Shown: in pieces, positions 54,944 to 64,000 of the stretch | Position numbering within the stretch: position 1 is the first letter of the stretch | Layout of the letters: each line of letters starts with the position of its first letter | From: Spartobacteria bacterium | GTDB taxonomy: Bacteria > Verrucomicrobiota > Verrucomicrobiia > Chthoniobacterales > UBA10450 | DNA length: 64,000 bases | Assembly (NCBI GenBank): GCA_003134765.1 | Contig: PLCM01000037.1 | Span: forward strand, 37,780-101,779 | Reading direction: 5' to 3' | The notes under the pieces: model-generated | Told to the model about the DNA's origin: nothing | The model's database searches: none | What the model saw: the letters and a program-made list of their open reading frames with translations, nothing else | Made by a program: the position numbers and the translations under genes

Positions 54944-57152
54944 ATTGGCCCTCGCGAATCACGTCGCGGATTTTTCGCGCGAGAGTCTGGGGCGTGAAAG
55001 GTTTTTGGAGCAGCTCGTACTGCGGCTCGAGGACACCGTGGTTTCCGATGTCGGTGTCTGAATAACCAGAGACGTAAAGAACCTTCATGTCGGCGCGGAG
55101 GGCGCTGAGTTTTCCGACGAGTTCGTGGCCATTCATGTGGGGCATGATCACATCGGTCACGAGCAGATGAATCGGTCCATCGAATTCCCCGGCCAGATTG
55201 AGGGCTTCGATCCCGTCGCTGGCGCACATCACATTGTAGCCCTGGTCTTCGAGCACTTCGCACACGAGCTCGCGGACGATCTCTTCGTCCTCGACCACAA
55301 GGACGGTCTCGAAGTTGGCCGATTTTTCCACGGGCAGGGGTAGTGTCCGGCTAAGATCGATCGGCGCCGATTCCTGTGGCAGATAAATCCGGAAGGTGCT
55401 GCCCTTGCCCGGTTCGCTTTCCACCGAGATGCCGCCTCCGGTTTGGCGAACAATTCCGTAAACCGTGGCGAGCCCGAGGCCGGTTCCCTTGCCGGGCCCC
55501 TTCGTGGTAAAGAACGGTTCGAAGATGTGCGACTTCGTCGCTTCATCCATGCCCGCTCCCGTATCGGTGACCGAAAGCATGACGTAATCGCCCGGGGCGA
55601 GCGACGCAGCAATCTGCGGGGCGGTGATCCAATCAAGCCGCACGTTCTCGGTGCGAATAATCAGTTTGCCGCCGCGCGGCATCGCATCGCGCGCGTTTAC
55701 GCCGAGATTCAAAACGACTTGTTCGAGCTGGCTCGGATCGGCTTTCACGCGCCCGTTCTCGGCATCGGGATGCGACTGCAAATCGAACCGCTCGCCGATG
55801 ACCCGCCGAAGGAGTTTCTCCATCTCGCCGACCAGGGTATTCAGGTCGATCACTCGCGGCTGGAGGATTTGTTTGCGGCTGAAGGCGAGCAGCTGCCGGG
55901 TTAGCGCCGCCGCCTGCTCGCCCGCCTTGCGGATTAGCTCCGCGTTTTGCTTCGCCAGCGAGTTGCTGCTCGTTCGCGTGGCGATGAGCTCCGCGTAGCC
56001 AATGATCGCGGTGAGAAGATTGTTGAAATCGTGCGCCACGCCGCCGGCCAGCCGGCCGACTGCCTCCATTTTTTGCGAATGGCGGAGCTCTTCCTCGCTT
56101 TTGCGCAGCGCTTCCTCGGTGACGCGCCGTTCCTCCATTTCGCGGATGAGGTTGTCGCGTTGCTCGAAAAATTTCTTCGTCGCCCGGGCCATCTCACCGA
56201 ACTCGGAATGGTCCCAGCAGAGGCGCTCGATCGGTTTCGGGTCGCTCCGCTTCAAGGTGTCCATGATTCGGCGAAGCGGGTGGCTTACCCAGCGCACGAC
56301 CGACCAGTAAATTAGAAGGAGCAGGACGGACGCGAAGATAAACAGCGACATGATCAGGCGCTCGTTCGACCGGTTCAAAAGCCCGACGACCGGCATTTCG
56401 TTTCGAACCACGAGGTAGGCGACCGTCTGGCCGTCCCACCCCGGCAAAGGTTTTGAAAAGGAGATCAGACCATCTTCCACGATTTCCCGCGGCGGCTGGC
56501 GGCCGAATACCAGGCTCAGGTTGGTATTCGAGAAGAGGGCCATCCCTTCCAGCTCCGGCTCATTCCAGAGCCGGCCGACGAAGAAGAAGCCCTCCTGGGG
56601 AGTCTGGCGTGAGTAGTCTTTCGAACCGTGAACGGTGGCGCCGCGGATCTCCATCCAGTAGTCGGCGACTTTGATGAAAAAATGAGCGGTCGGTTGTTGC
56701 GCGAAAAGCTTGTCGAACGCTTCAGGAGGCAGGGGAAGATCGGGCGGTTTAATGTCTTTTTGTTTTTCCGCCACCGCCTTGTCTTGTTCCGGGTCCGCGA
56801 GAAGCGCATAGCGCGAGTAGACGAGCGTTTTATCTGGAGTGAAGATCCACGCCGCGTGTGCCTTGTAACCTATAAGGCTTTCGTTGCTCACATTCTCTTC
56901 CAGCCAACGGGTATTCTTGGTCTGGATCGCGTGGACCATGGCGTCCCACGTCGTGTCGTAATCCGCGAGGGTTTCCAATGGCTCGCCGTCCTTGGCCAGA
57001 AAAGCATCGAAGGAGCGTTTGGCTTCCACGAGCCGGTTCGTCCGGATCTCGCGGAACTTCCGCTGGTCAAACGCGCGAAAGGCCCAGAGGCCGGCTATGA
57101 AAATCGCTACCACAGCCAGCAGCAAAAGCGTGATCTTGGTTTGGACTTTCAT
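54924..57152 (-). CDS. CHASE4-like sensor hybrid histidine kinase with C-terminal receiver domain
   Basis: DYDTTWDAMVHAI...NTRWLEENVSNESL; GGVAHDFNNLLTAIIGYAEL H-box; GTGLGLATVYGIV; C-term VLVVEDEEIVRELVCEVLEDQGYNV...LLVTDVIMPHMNGHEL. Confidence 0.93.
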   Translation of the reverse strand: MKVQTKITLLLLAVVAIFIAGLWAFRAFDQRKFREIRTNRLVEAKRSFDAFLAKDGEPLETLADYDTTWDAMVHAIQTKNTRWLEENVSNESLIGYKAHAAWIFTPDKTLVYSRYALLADPEQDKAVAEKQKDIKPPDLPLPPEAFDKLFAQQPTAHFFIKVADYWMEIRGATVHGSKDYSRQTPQEGFFFVGRLWNEPELEGMALFSNTNLSLVFGRQPPREIVEDGLISFSKPLPGWDGQTVAYLVVRNEMPVVGLLNRSNERLIMSLFIFASVLLLLIYWSVVRWVSHPLRRIMDTLKRSDPKPIERLCWDHSEFGEMARATKKFFEQRDNLIREMEERRVTEEALRKSEEELRHSQKMEAVGRLAGGVAHDFNNLLTAIIGYAELIATRTSSNSLAKQNAELIRKAGEQAAALTRQLLAFSRKQILQPRVIDLNTLVGEMEKLLRRVIGERFDLQSHPDAENGRVKADPSQLEQVVLNLGVNARDAMPRGGKLIIRTENVRLDWITAPQIAASLAPGDYVMLSVTDTGAGMDEATKSHIFEPFFTTKGPGKGTGLGLATVYGIVRQTGGGISVESEPGKGSTFRIYLPQESAPIDLSRTLPLPVEKSANFETVLVVEDEEIVRELVCEVLEDQGYNVMCASDGIEALNLAGEFDGPIHLLVTDVIMPHMNGHELVGKLSALRADMKVLYVSGYSDTDIGNHGVLEPQYELLQKPFTPQTLARKIRDVIREGQYAVPAR

Positions 57153-57229
57153 TTCAATCTTACAACATCCCGTTGCCTCCCTTCGCGGCCGCGCAATATA
57201 GGCCTCAATCAGACGGCTCCACTATCTTC

Positions 57230-58027
57230 TTATTCGTGCAAACGCTCCTCGCGAATCGCAACTATTTTCAACTCCTTACCTTCCGGGCGAATGGCCCACC
57301 AGTTTTTGGTGTGCCCCCGGGCCTTGTTTTTTGTTGTTCGAGCGCTGCTCTGCAGCTCAAAAGCGATCGTAAACTCGATGTCGGTTTCGCCCTCGTTTCC
57401 CGAGGCAAAAAAGCTCACCGGCTCGGAGAGGGTATATTTCCGTTCCGGCCAGCGTTTGACATAGTTGCTGGTGTCTTGCGTCACGAACGGTTGCGAAACC
57501 GTGCCGTGATCGAAATATCTTACCGGAAAGGCGTAATACTTTACCTGGGCCGCCACGTCCTCAGTTTCGGCATCCCGGAGATAATCCTGCACAAACTTGT
57601 TCACCCGTTCCGGTGTGAGATCCTGCGAAGCCGGGGGCGATTCCGCGGGTGGAGGTGGGCTGGGCGACAAGTCCGGTTTCGCCTCCGCCTCTCTCTGCAA
57701 GGCAAGACGCTGCGACTCGGGCAATGCACTCTCGATGTCGCTCTTGAGCACAGGGACATCGGGTAACGGTGCCGACGCCGCGAGGGTGGCGGGCTGGATG
57801 TGTAGGGAGGTCGCAGTGTCCGGGTCGACCGTGCCGGTGACCGCGAATCCTTTCCGTGTCTGGTAACGCTTCAGAGCGTCGACCAGCACCGGGCTGCTTT
57901 GGCCGTCGATGTTGCCAAAATAGAGATTGCGCTTGCGCAGTTCTTCCTGGACCTGCCGCACGGTTTCATCCGCCTGAACGAGGGTGGAAACGAAAAGACC
58001 AAAAAGACAAAGGAGCACTCGTATCAT
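57230..58027 (-). CDS. Peptidoglycan-binding-domain secreted protein
   Basis: Signal peptide; VRQVQEELRKRNLYFGNIDGQSSPVLVDALKRYQTRKGFAVTGTVDPDTATSL. Confidence 0.82.
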   Translation of the reverse strand: MIRVLLCLFGLFVSTLVQADETVRQVQEELRKRNLYFGNIDGQSSPVLVDALKRYQTRKGFAVTGTVDPDTATSLHIQPATLAASAPLPDVPVLKSDIESALPESQRLALQREAEAKPDLSPSPPPPAESPPASQDLTPERVNKFVQDYLRDAETEDVAAQVKYYAFPVRYFDHGTVSQPFVTQDTSNYVKRWPERKYTLSEPVSFFASGNEGETDIEFTIAFELQSSARTTKNKARGHTKNWWAIRPEGKELKIVAIREERLHE

Positions 58028-58050
58028 CCCACCTTTGCATCGTATGGAAT

Positions 58051-60453
58051 TTATAGTTCGGTCGCCTGCCAGAACTTGCGGAACGCCCCCGGCCAGCTCC
58101 GGTCGACCACGCTCTGCCGAGCTTTCTCCCCCATGCGGGCTCGCAACGGCGCGTCGCGGCTGATCCGGTCAATCGCGCGCGCGAAATCTTCCGCGTCGTG
58201 TGCTTTCGTAACCAGACCGGTTGTCCCGTCTCGGACTAACTCCTTCGGCCCGCCCAAATCTGAGACGATGACCGGCAGCCCGGAAGCCTGTGCTTCGAGA
58301 ACGACGTTTCCGAAAGTGTCCGTTGTGCTCGGGAAGACAAAGACGTCGGCCGAAGCATAGGCCTTCGCCAGCGCCTCGCCCTTGAGAAAGCCGAGAAAAA
58401 CCGCATCCGGAAGCGCGGCGGCCAAAGCTTCGGCGTACGGCCCAAGCCCGACCAGATACAGCTTCACCGGGTGACCCGTCTCGCGAAGTTTCTTATAAGC
58501 CGTCGCCAGGACATCCAGATCTTTTTCACGGGAGATCCGGCCGACATAGAGGAGGCGCACTTCCTTGCCGTTCGCACCGGCACCCGGCCAGAACGTGAGG
58601 TCGCGCCGGGAGGGATGAAAAAGATCGGTGTCGAGCCCGCGCGGCAGGATCTGCAACTTCTCCGGCGCAAACCCCCGGTCGATCCAGCATTTGCGGTAAT
58701 GCTCGGAGTTGACGAAAACGGTGTCGACCTGGCCGTAGAGCCAGTGCATGTAGCTCCAGGCGAGGCTTTCGAGAAAACGGTCCTCGGTCAGGATGCGCAC
58801 GTATTCCGGGATGTCAGTGTGATAAATCCCGCTGGTTTGCAGGTTCAACATTTTCGCCGCCAACAGCCCGATCAGGCCCATCGGACCCGGGGTGCTGATG
58901 ATGATCTCGGTGAATTGCTCCCGCTGGATGTAATCGAGGATCTGCATGATCGGCGGAAAGCTCAGCCGTTGCAGTTCATACTCGGGCAGCGCGAATTCGC
59001 CGATCGGCCGGAAATTCTTGATCGGGATATCGTGAACGGTGAGCCGGCGTCGGGACGTGACCACCATCAGTTTTTCACCGGCCGCCACCCCCGCCGCCGT
59101 CATTTTGCGGATCGTGGTGGCGACGCCGTTGACGTCGTCGAGTGTGTCGGTGAACCAGGCTCGCTTCTGGTTTTGCAGAACCAGGGGAACCGTCCCCGTC
59201 ATTTTCGAGAAGATGTCGCGCAGCCAGCGGCGGGATGGCGCCTGGCTGTGAAACCCGTAAATGTAAGGAGAGAGCAGCACGATGATCGGCGCGATCCCAC
59301 TCAACGCCTGGATGCTTTCGATCACATTCCCGGTGCGCAATTGCTGGACGAATTTCTCGAAGAGCCGAAACGCGAGCTGTTCGCAGACCAGGTTCGCCAT
59401 CAGAAACGTGCGGCGCTCCGGCTCGGTCACGCCTTTCATTTCCCGGGCGAGGCGCGCCTTGACCTTCGGGCGCGAGAAATGTTTCGAGAGCCCTTTCCAG
59501 AGTGAAACGTTCCGCGGCTTCGCCAGCTCGAAGATTTTCCCGGACATCACTCCATGTGCGACGAAGGTCGCTTTCTCCCGCAGCGTGAATTCCGTCGGGT
59601 CGCGCCCCTCCATGAAACGCGAGAACATTGTTTCCAGGAGGGGGCCGGTTGGGCCGAGGCGCTCGGTGAACCGGTCCTGGATGAAACAGGAGACGGTGTT
59701 GTAGAATCCGTGGGACAAGGCAAGGGGCGTTCCGCCTTCCCCTCGGGGCTCGCATTCGCCCGCGCGGACAAGGCCGAGAAAATCCGACGCCGTCCGGGCC
59801 TTTGGCGTTTCCGTGTAAGCGCCGGCCACGAACTGCCCGCCGTGATCGTCCGAGCCGCCGGTGAAGATTTTGCGCCACGGCTCCGGGTGGGTCGGGGTGA
59901 GATTATGCCGGTTTGCCAGCTCTTCGATTTTTTGCGGAGTCAGGCCGGAGAAAAGCTCGCGCGCCAGCACGCTCAGGAGCGCATCGCGCAGTCCATTGAT
60001 TCCTTCAAAATGCTTAAAAAGGAGAATAAGTCGCTCAAGGTGTTCCGCTTCCAGTTTTCCATTGATGCTGTAAAGTGGGTGCGCCACGGAATGGGCGATC
60101 CCCTCGCTTTGGAGGTAGCTTTGCAGGTCGAAAATGTTTTCTCGCCGAGCGGCAATCCCCGCATGCTGCGCTTCGGAAATGCCCCACACCAGCAGGTGGA
60201 TCTTGCACGGATCGGTCGGAAAATAGGTGGTCACTTCCTCGCTGATAAAAGTTCCTTCCAGCTCCGCGATCTCGAGATTCCCGTCGATCGTGTCGTGATC
60301 GGTGATGGTGACAAAATCCATCCCGCGTTCGCGCAGGAGCCGATGGAGCTCGCGCGGATCGCTGTAGCTGTCCGGGAAATCGAAGCGCCGGAAGAGCCAC
60401 TCTTCGGAGCGCGCGCTGAATCGCGAATGAATATGGAGATCGCACCGACTCAT
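58051..60453 (-). CDS. Fusion: PHP-domain metal-dependent hydrolase (N) + glycosyltransferase family 4 (C)
   Basis: N-term MSRCDLHIHSRFSARS...MDFVTITDHDTIDGNLEI...GGSDDHGGQF; C-term LYVGRISREKDLDVLATAYKKL...DVFVFPSTTDTFGNVVLEAQASGLPVIVSDLGGPKELV. Confidence 0.93.
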   Translation of the reverse strand: MSRCDLHIHSRFSARSEEWLFRRFDFPDSYSDPRELHRLLRERGMDFVTITDHDTIDGNLEIAELEGTFISEEVTTYFPTDPCKIHLLVWGISEAQHAGIAARRENIFDLQSYLQSEGIAHSVAHPLYSINGKLEAEHLERLILLFKHFEGINGLRDALLSVLARELFSGLTPQKIEELANRHNLTPTHPEPWRKIFTGGSDDHGGQFVAGAYTETPKARTASDFLGLVRAGECEPRGEGGTPLALSHGFYNTVSCFIQDRFTERLGPTGPLLETMFSRFMEGRDPTEFTLREKATFVAHGVMSGKIFELAKPRNVSLWKGLSKHFSRPKVKARLAREMKGVTEPERRTFLMANLVCEQLAFRLFEKFVQQLRTGNVIESIQALSGIAPIIVLLSPYIYGFHSQAPSRRWLRDIFSKMTGTVPLVLQNQKRAWFTDTLDDVNGVATTIRKMTAAGVAAGEKLMVVTSRRRLTVHDIPIKNFRPIGEFALPEYELQRLSFPPIMQILDYIQREQFTEIIISTPGPMGLIGLLAAKMLNLQTSGIYHTDIPEYVRILTEDRFLESLAWSYMHWLYGQVDTVFVNSEHYRKCWIDRGFAPEKLQILPRGLDTDLFHPSRRDLTFWPGAGANGKEVRLLYVGRISREKDLDVLATAYKKLRETGHPVKLYLVGLGPYAEALAAALPDAVFLGFLKGEALAKAYASADVFVFPSTTDTFGNVVLEAQASGLPVIVSDLGGPKELVRDGTTGLVTKAHDAEDFARAIDRISRDAPLRARMGEKARQSVVDRSWPGAFRKFWQATEL

Positions 60454-60463
60454 AAGCAGTCCG

Positions 60464-61276
60464 TTAATTGCGCTGGCGCGTGCGCTTCTCCGCAATCCAA
60501 TCGCGGTAAGTCGTGGCGTTCCGATTTTCCATGAGGCGATCGGTCAGTCGGAGGATTTGGTGCCAGATTTCGGGATGCTTTCGGTCGGGCGGATGGATGC
60601 TAACGCGCGCCAGGGGCGCGTCCAGGAGCTGGCGAATGAGGAGATTGTTCCAGGCGAGGCTGGTTGTCCGCCGCCAGCCGCTCCGAACACTGTAAGCGAG
60701 CGTCCGGGCGGAATAATTTTCCCCTGAGCGCAGGTCGCGGACCCTCGCCAATCGAGTTGTGTATTCCATCTCGGCATCGGTGGCGGCGCGCTCTGCGGAA
60801 GCGCCGAGTAGCCACGCCGGCGCGATGAAACCGCGCGGCGTTAATCCGGCGGCGGCAAATTCCTCGCGGGCCTGGCTAATCCGCCGGAAGGCTTCGTCAT
60901 AGCCGAGATCGTAGAACTCGCCTTCGTCCTTCGTGTAGAAACGGGTGAAAAGTTTTTCAGTGAGTTTCTCGCCGTTGCGCCGCGGCCTTTCGTGGAAGTA
61001 GCCGTGAATTACGATCTCGTGTCCCTTCGCTTCCAATTCCTGGAGCCAGCGGACAAAGCTCCGGTCTTCCGCGAAGCAGCCGTGATGATGATAATTCGGC
61101 ACGACCAGGAGCGAGCAAGTCGACACGCCGTGGCGCGCGAGTTCGGTTACGATTTCTTCCACCGCCGGCCGCGTCGCGGGGGCGACATCGTGCACCGAAA
61201 CGACGAGTGCGGCCCGCTCCACTTCCGCCGAAAGCGCGAAAATGGAAGACAACGACGTCGCACTGGCTCCGGTCAC
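60464..61276 (-). CDS. DUF2334-like polysaccharide deacetylase-fold protein
   Basis: ALVVSVHDVAPATRPAVEEIVTELARHGVSTCSLLVVPNYHHHGCFAEDRSFVRWLQELEAKGHEIVIHGYFHE. Confidence 0.85.
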   Translation of the reverse strand: MTGASATSLSSIFALSAEVERAALVVSVHDVAPATRPAVEEIVTELARHGVSTCSLLVVPNYHHHGCFAEDRSFVRWLQELEAKGHEIVIHGYFHERPRRNGEKLTEKLFTRFYTKDEGEFYDLGYDEAFRRISQAREEFAAAGLTPRGFIAPAWLLGASAERAATDAEMEYTTRLARVRDLRSGENYSARTLAYSVRSGWRRTTSLAWNNLLIRQLLDAPLARVSIHPPDRKHPEIWHQILRLTDRLMENRNATTYRDWIAEKRTRQRN

Positions 61277-61324
61277 GCCGGATTTTCGGTCTCAACCACA
61301 CCGCAAACAAGCCTAATCGGTGTC

Positions 61325-61463
61325 CGCTTGTCTCGTGGTAGGGACGCCGCGCTGCGGCGTCCGCCGATCCAGTGACAGCGCTATATTGGTATTGCGGTCG
61401 GACGCCGCAGCGCGGCGTCCCTACCTGGAAGGATTATGCGACCCACCCATCCGCAAGATCTCG
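61325..61463. repeat. Duplicated segment, copy 1 (palindromic element + EVE-gene 3' end)
   Basis: ~138 bp, close match to 61519..61656. Confidence 0.9.
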
Positions 61464-61518
61464 ATTCGTTCACTGTCGCTGGCGGCCCCTGAGCGGAGCC
61501 CTGACTGGATCGTCTCGG

Positions 61519-61656
61519 CGCTTGTCTCGCGGTAGGGACGCCGCGCTGCGGCGTCCGCCGATGCACTGGCAGCTATATTGATTATTGCGGTCGGACGCCG
61601 CAGCGCGGCGTCCCTACCTGGAAGGATTATGCGACCCACCCATCCGCAAGATCTCG
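61519..61656. repeat. Duplicated segment, copy 2 (includes the real EVE-gene 3' end)
   Basis: Contains GGTAGGGACGCCGCGCTGCGGCGTCCGCCGAT...GTCGGACGCCGCAGCGCGGCGTCCCTACCTGGAAGGATTATGCGACCCACCCATCCGCAAGATCTCG. Confidence 0.9.
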
Positions 61657-62039
61657 TCGAACTGCGCGCTCGTCACGGGCTGGACGGACAATCGCGACAG
61701 GCGCAGCAACGCCATCTCCTTCAACCTGGGGTTTCGTTTGATGGCGTCGAGCGCGACTGGATGGGCTAACGGTTTGTCCGGCGCCAGATCGACTGCGCTC
61801 CAGTCGCCCTCAGTCGCGGTAGGATCGGGATAGGCCTCGCGAATCACTTTGGCGGTTCCGATCACCGATTTGTCGGTGACGCTGTGATAGAAAAGGACGG
61901 CGTCCCCTTTGCGCATCGTGCGCAGATTATTTCGGGCGGTGTAATTCCGCACTCCGGTCCACTGCGTTTTCCCGTCTGCGACAAAATTCGTCCACGAATA
62001 GGCCGATGGTTCCTGTTTCAAGAGCCAGAACTGTTTCAC
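61614..62039 (-). CDS. EVE domain-containing protein
   Basis: MKQFWLLKQEPSAYSWTNFVADGKTQWTGVRNYTARNNLRTMRKGDAVLFYHSVTDKSVIGTAKVIREAYPDPTA...; C-term FDEILRMGGSHNPSR lies in the duplicated segment. Confidence 0.92.
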   Translation of the reverse strand: MKQFWLLKQEPSAYSWTNFVADGKTQWTGVRNYTARNNLRTMRKGDAVLFYHSVTDKSVIGTAKVIREAYPDPTATEGDWSAVDLAPDKPLAHPVALDAIKRNPRLKEMALLRLSRLSVQPVTSAQFDEILRMGGSHNPSR

Positions 62040-62066
62040 GCAACAATTAGGTAGAACAGCGCGGCC

Positions 62067-62276
62067 GATTCGACAACTGCGTGCTGAGAGTTGTTGTCAT
62101 CCCGAGGCTGGCGGAGCACGCCGAGGGACCTCACAAACGGTCTGGCGCTTCCGAGAGTTCTGTAAGCGTATGCGTCGTATCGCGTTGAATGTTTCGCGGT
62201 AGCGGTGCCTGCGACCGGGAGATCCCTCGCCGTCTGCGCGGCTCGGGATGACGCCGGCTGATTCGACAACTGCGTG
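62067..62276. repeat. Inverted-repeat element flanked by 17-bp direct repeats GATTCGACAACTGCGTG
   Basis: DRs at 62067..62083 and 62260..62276; inside GTCATCCCGAGGC...GCTCGGGATGAC, same family as 35248. Confidence 0.85.
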
Positions 62277-62298
62277 GCTTTGTTTCACACTCGCTCAA

Positions 62299-62988
62299 AT
62301 GGCACGCGGCGCATTCATCACGTTCGAAGGCTCGGAAGGTTGCGGGAAATCGACGCAGGTCGTGCGACTGGCCGCGCGTCTCGAACAGGCCGGGGTGCGC
62401 ACGCTGGTGACGCGTGAGCCCGGGGGCACCCCCATTGGCGAGAAGATTCGGGACCTCCTCCAATTCGCGCCGGAAAGTTTTGGGATGGCGCCGGAAACAG
62501 AGCTGTTGCTTTTCGCAGCGAGCCGCAGCCAGCTCGTCCGCGAAACCATCCGCCCGGCGCTCGAGGAGGGAACCGTTGTGATTTCCGACCGCTTCTTCGA
62601 TTCCACCACCGTTTACCAGGGTGTCGCTCGCAAACTTTCGCCCGAAATTGTCGAAACACTGAACGCATTTGCGGTCGGCCCCGATCGCCCCGACCTGACA
62701 ATCCTTCTCGATATAGACGTCCCCACGGCGCGGGCCCGGATGTTGCGGCGGGTCCGGCCCGTCGCGGTCCTTGATCGGATGGAACAGGAGCCAGTCGAAT
62801 TTTACGAACGCGTCTGCGCAGCGTATCACGACCTGGCTCGGCGCGAGCCGGACCGGGTGGTGCTGATGGACGGCTCCCAAACGCCCGACGAGATCGAGAC
62901 GCAAATTTGGGATCTGCTCACGGACCGCCTTCCGGCAATCGCATCGGTGAAGCAATCGCAAATCGCAAATCCAAAATCGAAAAGGTAA
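62299..62988 (+). CDS. tmk: Thymidylate kinase
   Basis: MARGAFITFEGSEGCGKSTQVVRLAARLEQAGVRTLVTREPGGTPIGEKIRDLLQ...ISDRFFDSTTVYQGVARKL. Confidence 0.96.
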   Translation: MARGAFITFEGSEGCGKSTQVVRLAARLEQAGVRTLVTREPGGTPIGEKIRDLLQFAPESFGMAPETELLLFAASRSQLVRETIRPALEEGTVVISDRFFDSTTVYQGVARKLSPEIVETLNAFAVGPDRPDLTILLDIDVPTARARMLRRVRPVAVLDRMEQEPVEFYERVCAAYHDLARREPDRVVLMDGSQTPDEIETQIWDLLTDRLPAIASVKQSQIANPKSKR

Positions 62989-62990
62989 CG

Positions 62991-63962
62991 ATGGCTTTCA
63001 CTCGCATCGGAGCATTCGAATATTTGAGCCGGGCCCACCAGCGCGGCCGCCTTGGCCACGCCTATCTAATTTCCGGCCCGCCCGGGAGCGGCAAGCGCGG
63101 GCTGGCCTCGGATCTTTCCAATCTCGTTTCGGGTGTGACGTCCGCGGATGTCTTCGATTCGCCGCCGCCCGGCGTTTACGTGGCGGAGCCGGAGTCAAAA
63201 TCACGCCGGATCGTGATCGACCAGGTCCGCACCCTCGAGCACGCCCTGCAAATGCGGAGCACAAATGGTCACCGAAAGGTGGCGATCATTGCCGACGCCG
63301 ACCGGCTTCAGCCGCAGGCCGCCAATGCGTTTCTCAAGACGCTGGAAGAACCGCCTAACGACTCGTTGTTGATTCTTCTCACTTCGATGCCGGAGGTATT
63401 GCCCGATACCATCCTGTCGCGCTGCGTCGCTGTCGCGTTGGCCGCGAGCGAGAAAGCGGAAGCTTCGCCGGAGGAAAAAGAATTGGTGGAATTGCTCGGC
63501 GACGTGGTGAGGTCCGAAGGAAAGGGGATCCAGCCGGCTTATCAGCTCGCGCGTGGCTTTCACCGGTTGCTCGCCCAGATGAGGGCCGCGATCCAGGAAA
63601 TGAACGCGGCGGCGCTCAAGCACGACGAGGCGCGTTACCGGAACACCACTGACGGAGCCTGGCTCGACGAGCGCGAAGATTACTACAAGGCGCTCACGGA
63701 AAGTCAGTATGTCCGGCAGCGCGCGCGGCTGGTGGAGATTCTTTTTCTCTGGTGGTCGGACGTGCTTCGCGCGAACACCGGCGTGGCGCGACGCGAAATC
63801 CCCAGCGCAAAGAAGCAAACCGAGGGTCTTGCCGCGCGCCTCAAAACTCCGGAAATCCTCCGGCGGATTCGCAATCTCGAAGAAATGCGCGACCACCTCG
63901 GCCGCAACATCCAGGAAGCGCTCGCCGTCGAGGTCGCGTTCTTAAGCGTGTTCACTTTTTGA
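62991..63962 (+). CDS. holB: DNA polymerase III subunit delta'
   Basis: LSRAHQRGRLGHAYLISGPPGSGKRGLASDLSN...VIDQVRTLEHALQMRSTNGHRKVAIIADADRLQPQAANAFLKTLEEPPNDSLLILLTSMPEVLPDTILSRC. Confidence 0.93.
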   Translation: MAFTRIGAFEYLSRAHQRGRLGHAYLISGPPGSGKRGLASDLSNLVSGVTSADVFDSPPPGVYVAEPESKSRRIVIDQVRTLEHALQMRSTNGHRKVAIIADADRLQPQAANAFLKTLEEPPNDSLLILLTSMPEVLPDTILSRCVAVALAASEKAEASPEEKELVELLGDVVRSEGKGIQPAYQLARGFHRLLAQMRAAIQEMNAAALKHDEARYRNTTDGAWLDEREDYYKALTESQYVRQRARLVEILFLWWSDVLRANTGVARREIPSAKKQTEGLAARLKTPEILRRIRNLEEMRDHLGRNIQEALAVEVAFLSVFTF

Positions 63963-63979
63963 AAGCCGGAGTCAAAACC

Positions 63980-64000
63980 CAAGGAGCGGCGGTTTACAAA
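63980..64000. repeat. Start of a CAAGGAGCGGCGGTTT palindromic element, cut by the window edge
   Basis: CAAGGAGCGGCGGTTTACAAA, same leading arm as 40894. Confidence 0.7.

Overview
64-kb chromosomal window, GC-rich and gene-dense, with Verrucomicrobia-like gene content (taxonomy is an inference). About 57 CDS can be supported. They are mostly housekeeping or envelope genes: beta-carbonic anhydrase, dynamin-like GTPase, two PadR/MacB-like ABC permease modules, RRM protein + IF-1 + desaturase, YceI, a partial kynurenine / 3-hydroxyanthranilate cluster, ErpA/IscA, MutL, Gmd, UppP, M23 peptidase, PurA, UppS, HemW, squalene/phytoene synthase, type-4 UDG, QueA, acyl-CoA thioesterase, OpcA-Zwf, an LMW-phosphatase/SHMT fusion, RlpA, a hybrid histidine kinase, a PHP-glycosyltransferase fusion, EVE-domain protein, Tmk and HolB. 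No rRNA, tRNA, CRISPR array, integrase, transposase or prophage was recognised. The most unusual signals are: (1) a 2.4-kb DUF4062-like/TPR gene cassette flanked by perfect 25-bp direct repeats that duplicate the 3' end of the upstream gene; (2) many unrelated families of long palindromic (double-hairpin) elements between genes, some inside or at the ends of ORFs without breaking the frame (Rieske oxygenase, MutL, squalene/phytoene synthase, EVE protein, radical SAM protein); (3) an in-frame LMW protein phosphatase-GlyA fusion; (4) a PHP-GT4 fusion; (5) an 11-unit in-frame AGCACG microsatellite in a terpenoid synthase; (6) a near-identical 51-bp promoter/operator upstream of yceI and of a padR-ABC operon.
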